In this document: positions 58,191 through 64,000 of the stretch, piece by piece
How the letters are laid out: every line of letters begins with the position of its first letter
Position numbering within the stretch: position 1 is the first letter of the stretch
From: Platynereis dumerilii
Lineage: Eukaryota; Annelida; Polychaeta; Phyllodocida; Nereididae
Direction of reading: 5' to 3'
Assembly: GCA_026936325.1 (NCBI GenBank)
Contig: JAPTHN010000003.1
Location: 98,613,538-98,677,537, forward strand
DNA length: 64,000 bases
Made by a program: the position numbers and the translations under genes
Notes under the pieces: model-generated
Told to the model about the DNA's origin: nothing
What the model saw: only the letters and a program-made list of their open reading frames with translations
Database searches by the model: none

Positions 58191-60755
58191 GCACAGTAAT
58201 GAGGATAAGATTATGACAATAAAGTGGATTGGTAGTAATAACAAGGTTTTTTGGTGCAATTGCCGGGCAAATACCATATTGGTGCTGAGCCGCAATGTCT
58301 GTTTGGCCTGCTGTCCTCTCATATTCTTCTTTTTATGGATTCATTTTGTGCATGTTAATGTTACTGTACCACTGTGGAGTCTTTTGCCATGGATTGTGGT
58401 GTGTGATGATGTGCCATACTTCCTCTTCCTGACCCATTTCAGAACATTTTACCACCTTAAAACAAAAACCTTTTTAATCTGCTTAAATTACATTTCTGAT
58501 TGAACTCTCAGTTTCCAGGCGTCTCAATATTCCGTCCCACAGTTTCTTATCTCTTATCATCTTTGACAGATTGCAAAAAACCAGACCTCCTGAGTGTTTG
58601 TTTCTGTGGCAACTGGCAGACCTATACTTGCTGGGATTCATGGGAAATGTTCCCATGCAGCACCTCTTATTTACCCCTCACGGGCACAAGAAATTTATGA
58701 TTTAATGAAGAGTGCTGATTAATTAAATTCTGTGGCAAATTTTATGCTGATGAAATTCCACTCTTCTCTCGTATGAGGCTATATATGAGCTCAGTCACAC
58801 TCCACCCTTTACTATGTTTTAGGCAATAGACTACTGCCTGTAAATTTATAAACTCTTTCCTGTTGAGTTGCAATATGGAGTTACTTACTTCCTCTTATTT
58901 CCATTTGGCCATATAAAATACATAAAAAAGTCCTGTATATGGCTTTTAATACACAGGGAAATTTTCTGTGTGCATGAGGACTAGATTGCACTGCAGCATC
59001 TGCGCCAAGGGAAATTAATTTTTTGTATTCACACAGGTCTGCATGGGAGGCTCACAAAATGCTGATTGTGGATTTGTTCAATTTCGCAGACATGACCTTT
59101 GTGTTATGATATAGAAATTTTGTCCCATCTGTTGAGTTGCTATACCATGTCAGCATTGCCCAAAATGACCTTTTGTGAGACAAGATTGCATTGAGCCACA
59201 CATAATGGTTGTTAAGCATGCATACTCAATTGCTCTTTCAATCCGTTTCATGCCTGCATTGAAATGGCGTGGTGTCATGAAAAGACATCGAATACAAGAA
59301 TTTAGAAAGAAGCACCAGTAAAAATTGATCTTTAAAAAAAACAACAAAAAAACAAAAAACTGCCTGATCAGACAATTAAAGTTGGTTGGTGCTAATAACA
59401 TGAGAGGGTGTCCTAGATTTTTGTTTTTTATATGCAGTTTTTATTTGTTCAGTTCTCTCTTTATTTCAAACAGAACTAAAACAGACTGGTTATCTCTACT
59501 GACTGAACCTGAAAACACACATGTATGGTTTTGAATATCTGAAGGTGCTGAAACAGTTGTTGCGCCACAAATCAAGCCAGTTTTGAGCCAAGAAAATACT
59601 TGTTAGTTTAAAATATTGCTATTTTTCTGGGCAGATTTCTTAGATTATCAATTATATTTACTCTGTTTGAGTCCCAGAGCTAGTTTAAACCAGGGGCATC
59701 ATGCGACTGCAGAATCACAGAAAGAATTCCTAAGAATCACGGCCCCAACTCTGTGTATGTCACATTCCTTTCCTCCGATAAATAGGCAGTTCTTCTCTCG
59801 CTTTAGCAGAAAAGTAATGGATTGTGACTGGACACAGTATATTGTGTGAGGGAGACAAGACTGACAAGTGCAATTTGTCCTGGTATTCAACCACTCAACT
59901 GAAGTAATGTCTTTTTTCTACCAACTGTGTTTTGTTATTTGCCTTTTAGTAATTTGTAGGTCACAAAAGCTTCTTTTCTAAAAGTTTTATGCATACTGTA
60001 ATAAGCATGAGTCCTTGGTGACAGAAAAGATGGTCATTGCGTGCCATAGATCGCTGGTTATGAATCAGCTTGCTTATTTCTGTATTTGTCTATCTCTCCA
60101 TGCATGTCTCTCTGGGGGGCTATCTGTCCATTAAACATATGAATATCCGTTTCTTTTTTCTATTGCTCTGTTTTTTCGAATTGATGACTTGAACCATGAT
60201 TCAACCAGAAGCCAATTTGTCTCCATCTATATTCTGCCCAAATGTAAATATAGAGATTCAAATGCGGTATGAAAGACAAAACATGAAATCTGATCTAAAT
60301 TACATCGTTTATTGGATTTGGCTGCAATATTTCATTTTTCATTTGAATAAATGTCTCATGCCAAAGGAGGGTTTGCCAGGAATTTAACATTCATTGGCAG
60401 AATAGGAACAATGCTATTGCAGTTATCTGGTACGGATGAGTTTTCAGAGCTTTGCGTTGCGTTTATTTTTTGCCTAATGTTTTTTTTATAATATAAAAGC
60501 ATTCATAATTTATAATAACTTTTTCCAATACAATCAGTGAAAAACTGTAAATGATGCTCAGCAGCATCCATGACAATAACACCCAATTTATACTTTGTAT
60601 TTGGTAAATTTTGGTGTTAAACTGCCAAGGCTTTTCAAGCCAAAAATTCAGATAACAAGAATTTACTTTAACATAATCGGCTGCAATAATATCTTTGCTT
60701 ATTTCTCTCTGAAAATACCTCTTTGTCTCCTCACTTGCCAGAAGACCCAAAGACC
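58191..60755. other. Unassigned sequence between R units 6 and 7
   Basis: About 2.5 kb of ordinary-looking intergenic or intronic sequence. Open frames up to about 105 codons occur (58186-58503 +, 60463-60777 -), but none shows a domain, signal peptide plus body, or repetition in another R unit. A/T-rich simple sequence lies at 59331-59359. No RNA gene recognised. Confidence 0.4.
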
Positions 60756-61062
60756 GCCAGTGATGGGTGAAGTTCATTAGAATTTCTCATTGGCTCATCT
60801 TTTCTCATCCTCGACCTATTTCCAATCTTCTTTGTTAATATGTCCATTGATATCCATCACCTGAGATCCCCTGACTGAGCCCACTGGAGCCTACTAGGTA
60901 ATTTTACTCATTTACTTGTATACAATCTCTTTGTTTGCACTTGCTGACTGTATCACACACAATAATTTCACGATGGTGACAAATAAATCACCTGTATCTG
61001 TCTGTATTTGTAACTGAATGCAGACCGGACAATCTGAGATTCAGCAGTCATCATTATTTCAA

Positions 61063-61737
61063 TCCCCACTAACATTTGAGTTAAAACTCAGGTCACATGA
61101 CCACCCCAGTTGCCAGCTATAAACGCCTGTCACAGACATGCCCCTCACCCAAACTTTCCACCTATCCTACTTTTTTGCACTCCTATTTCACATGGGAGCC
61201 CACAACGGTGTAACTCCTCTCTCATTTCCGTTTGCGAACTCCACCACCAATCTCCCACCAGGAGTGCATGAAACAGCATATTCTCATATTTTGCTCCGCC
61301 ATGGAGGGAGCCACTTCTCAGAACTATTTTCCTACAGGTGTCAGCACCTATCTTCATCTGTTTTTGCCTGGAGACAGCCCAAACCTTACGCAACAGGCAC
61401 GTCGTCCCTATGTTATCATGATTCGATTGCCTGCTAACCTGGCTGTAACAAATCTTCTGATTGCCCTGCATACTCTTTTTAGTGCATGCCACCTACCAGG
61501 AGGAATTCCTCCTGCTACAAATCACGCTGTAAGGTCTCACACTGGCCTCCTGCTGATATCTGCTTGCCATCTACACAAACATGTCAACAATTAGTCATTT
61601 TCGAAACAACCTACACATCACTCTAAATACCAGGTGTTCCTAAAATATTGCCTTATTTTAACATGACAGCGTCGACATGCAGCATCACTTCACAATAATG
61701 CATTGTCAAACTTTTTTCACTAATGGGCATTCTCTAG
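61063..61737 (+). mobile_element. Candidate non-autonomous Helitron with canonical TC...CTAG ends
   Basis: Copies 4 and 5 of the R unit read ..CATATTTCAAACTTGAT..GAACAAGA without a break. Copy 7 has 675 extra bases between ..TATTTCAA and TCTTGAACAAGAG. The insert starts TCCCCACTAACATT after A and ends ..CATTCTCTAG before T, matching the canonical A|TC...CTAG|T Helitron pattern. A convincing 3' hairpin was not found (only weak AATGC..GCATT pairing), so the class is tentative. Frames of 99-120 codons inside show nothing recognisable. Confidence 0.45.
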
Positions 61738-62206
61738 TCTTGAACAAGAGAACATAGGAGAGCGAGTCCATAACCTGGTTCCTGGCTGAGTAAAGACACT
61801 CTGCAGATTTGGTGCTCAATGTTTCCTTCAGAGAATCCCAAATTCTCAGGAGATATCTGATAGTCATGCTTGGTTGCATGCAGGATTTCCCCAAGGTTGG
61901 TGGTTAACACCAGCTGTAAATCCAAAGGGCAAACTTTCCACGTAAAAACCTAGCAAGTTATAACTGTATTGTTCATCATAGAAAGATAAATCCTCGTATA
62001 ACGTCATTTATGATGTTTTTGCCAGGAACTTTTGAATAACTGCAACAGGATGTTCATACAGATGAATTAGTATTATCAAGCAAAACATCTCCAAATGCCA
62101 AAAATATCAGACAGTCCATGATCCAGGCTAACTTAATTAACGGGATTTCTTAGATGAAAGATTAATGTGTCTGCTTCTCCTTCCTATAAACCTTCCTTTA
62201 TACGTA

Positions 62207-63878
62207 CAGTTGCTCTCGAAAGTAAGTACACCCCATGCTATTTTTCAAACTTTTGTCTCTCAAGGGTACAAATTATTATATATTCACACACTAACAATTA
62301 TTTAGTGCCAACCTAATATATGTGCATACAATTATATCACAAATTCACAAATTCAGTCTCCCATTAAATTAATACAGCTAAGTATGGAAAAAATGGCCAT
62401 TGCAAAAGTAAGTACACCCTTCTAATTTCAGACAGTCATTACCTTGTGTTTCCTAAACCGGTGGCTAAAATTGATTGAAGATGATTAATTTACCCTAGAA
62501 TAAGGTTCTAACATATTTGAACTGGACTTTTCAACCATGCCCCCATGTAAACTGTGTCACCACTGAATGACTGGGGGATTACCTGTATTTTCCCGCTTTT
62601 TTAAGGTAAAATCACGGCATCTCGATGGAATTCACTTCTGGGATATGGCTGGGTCATTCCAAAAGCTGGTATTTATTTTAATTTATTTAGGATTTAGTAA
62701 ACACACTGGTGTGTTTGGGATTTCTGTCCTGCTGGAACACCCAAGAGCACTTTTAACCAAGCTACTTTACCAATTGGACAATATTATCTCCTAGGATTTC
62801 ATAATAGAGCTTTGGATTCACAATTCCTACTACATGAGCCAGTTTGCCAGTTTCTGATGAAGCAAAAAATCCACTCTGCATGATATTCCCACCTCCATGC
62901 TTCATTATGGGCGCCAGGTTCTTCTCTTGGCAAGCCGAGTTGACATTGCAGCAAACGTATCGGTTGTTCATGTGACCTTAAAATACAATTTTAGGTTCAT
63001 CGGTCCAAAGAATATTAGCCAAAAAGTCTTCTGGTTTTTCAAAATGCTCCTGGACGAAGTGTAGGCCTGGTTCCTTGTGTTTTTTCATCAGCAGGAGCTT
63101 GTTTTTGGGTGTTCTGGCAGTGAGGCCTTCTTCATTCAAATGTCTCCACATAGTTAACATGTAGACATGTATTCCAGGCAATGTCCGTTGCTCGTGTAAT
63201 TTTGTGGATGTAACCTTAGGGTATTTTACTGCTTCCTGTATTAATTTCTTGGATGTTCTGCAAGATATTTTTGTTGGTATTCCCATCCTGCTTGATGAGT
63301 TTGTGTTTTTTGTTGCTCCTTCCATCTGAATAAAAATTCCTGGCAGTCAATACGTGAACCCCAAGCTGTACAGAAATATTCTTATATATCCAAATAAGTC
63401 ATTGGAGGTGTAAATAATAGTATTTCTTAGCCTTTCAGACAGTTCCAAAGTTCTAGGCATGGTGACTGACCCATCAATCACACCATAATGACTTGATTAA
63501 GCAAATTTAAGGATAATCAACTGTTAAGTACTGCCAAGGAGGATGGAAATCAAAATAAAGGTGCCAAAATCAACCAGGCGGAACAACAAACATTTTAGGG
63601 TTGCATGGCAGAAGCAGATTGACCAAAACTGAGGGTATAAAGCGATAAAAAGGCCAACTATTGTGAGGGTGTACTTACTTTTGCAATGAGCTATTTTTTC
63701 ATTAGAGGTCAAAGGTCAAAATGACCTCGATATTTCAAAAAATCCAAATAACATATTATGTAAGACTTCAAAGAGATACACTTTATTGAAAAAATGAGCG
63801 GATAATCATGACCTGATATTAATTAATGAGCCAAATGCAGTATTCCTGCAGGGGTGTACTTACTTTCGAGAGCAACTG
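62207..63878 (-). mobile_element. Tc1/mariner-type transposon with IR/DR ends, TA target duplication
   Basis: The ends are perfect 28-bp inverted repeats, beginning CAGTTGCTCTCGAAAGTA (62207-62234 and 63851-63878), flanked by TA at 62205-62206 and 63879-63880. A second motif pair, TGCAAAAGTAAGTACACCCT, lies about 194 bases inside each end (62401-62420 and 63666-63685). This is the IR/DR arrangement of Tc1-like elements with two transposase-binding sites per end. R unit copy 4 holds the empty site (54491-54492) with matching flanks on both sides. Confidence 0.95.
62560..63460 (-). pseudogene. Decayed Tc1-like transposase gene
   Basis: Reading minus from ATG at 63460 gives MPRTLELSERLRNTII, a typical Tc1 N-terminus, but the frame then runs to a stop within about 40 codons. 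The match resumes in another frame (63325-62978) with PTKISCRTSKKLIQEAV (second DNA-binding helix region) and ILWTDEP (first catalytic Asp), then (62971-62762) QEKNLAPIMKHGGGNIM, QQDRNPKHTS (second Asp, about 62720) and PEVNSIEMP (catalytic Glu, about 62620). Near the Glu two expected Trp codons read TGA. With at least two frame changes and several stops the gene cannot make an active protein, although the transposon ends look intact. Confidence 0.88.
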
Positions 63879-64000
63879 TACCTATCACCACCTCCTAATA
63901 CAAGATGCCACCAATGAATTTATTTCCATCTATGAAGATGATTGACACAACTTTTACCAAGTAAAGTGGAGTAAAGTGTTGACATCACTGGCATATAGCC

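Larger units (their letters stand above)
60760..64000. repeat. R unit, copy 7, interrupted twice and cut by the window end
   Basis: Landmarks: TCTCATTGGCTCATC (60785), CTATTTCCAATCTTCTTTG (60817), GATTCAGCAGTCATCAT (61038), then a 675-bp insert (61063-61737), GAGTCCATAACCTGG (61763), CTCAGGAGATATCTGATAGTC (61845), GGATTTCCCCAAGGTTGGTGG (61883), CTTCCTTTATACG (62192), then a Tc1-like insert (62207-63878), then CCTATCACCACCTCCTAATACAAG (63881). The order matches copy 4. Confidence 0.78.

Noticed and set aside
58186-58700. Possible exon pair of a host membrane protein
   Set aside because: The hydrophobic 105-codon frame has no family resemblance I recognise and no supporting neighbouring exon with matching splice signals.
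61138-61594. Frames of 99-120 codons on both strands
   Set aside because: They lie in the candidate Helitron insert, overlap each other on both strands and show no recognisable domain; not enough to call a gene.

Overview
This 64-kb window is repeat-dominated DNA from an animal genome. No host protein-coding gene, rRNA or tRNA could be recognised. The evidence for an animal is a non-LTR retrotransposon with an endonuclease and reverse transcriptase of CR1/L2/Jockey-group type, a Tc1-type transposon, rolling-circle elements and abundant micro- and minisatellites. A marine invertebrate would fit, but the species cannot be named from the sequence.

Left part (1-38585): a stack of about 22 non-autonomous rolling-circle elements (Helentron/HINE-like), all in the same orientation and inserted into one another. 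I sort them into five local families by a family-specific terminal motif of 10-12 bases: C (GCGGGGGATTAT), A (GGGAAGTTCTT), G (GGGGAATTCAT), L (GGTAAATTCT) and H (GGTGAAGTTT). Each complete element starts with a short palindrome whose left arm is the reverse complement of that motif. A (TTATT)n microsatellite and a non-coding body of about 1.3-3 kb follow. The 3' end carries the motif again, then a small hairpin, then CTAG followed by T. New elements landed inside the microsatellite just behind the 5' palindrome of older ones. As a result 5' palindromes pile up and bodies follow in reverse order. Read as brackets, all 17 palindromes close correctly with a 3' end of the same family. The outermost visible G element opens at 8263 and closes at 38585, with about 29 kb of later insertions inside. 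The L elements carry large GAGTC-based minisatellites of up to 2 kb.

Boundary (38586-39240): the tail of a non-LTR retrotransposon reverse-transcriptase ORF on the minus strand, ending where the stack begins.

Right part (39375-64000): a diverged, locally repeated non-coding unit in about seven copies (here 'R units', spacing about 1.5-3 kb). Later arrivals interrupt it: an intact-looking non-LTR retrotransposon on the minus strand (about 45858-49780, ORF of 1043 codons), a decayed Tc1-like transposon with IR/DR ends (62207-63878), and a candidate canonical Helitron (61063-61737). Sister R units preserve the uninterrupted site for the last two.

The most notable system is the left-hand nest. 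Each element carries its own landing pad, so the cluster grows by insertion at a fixed position and orientation and keeps a readable record of insertion order.
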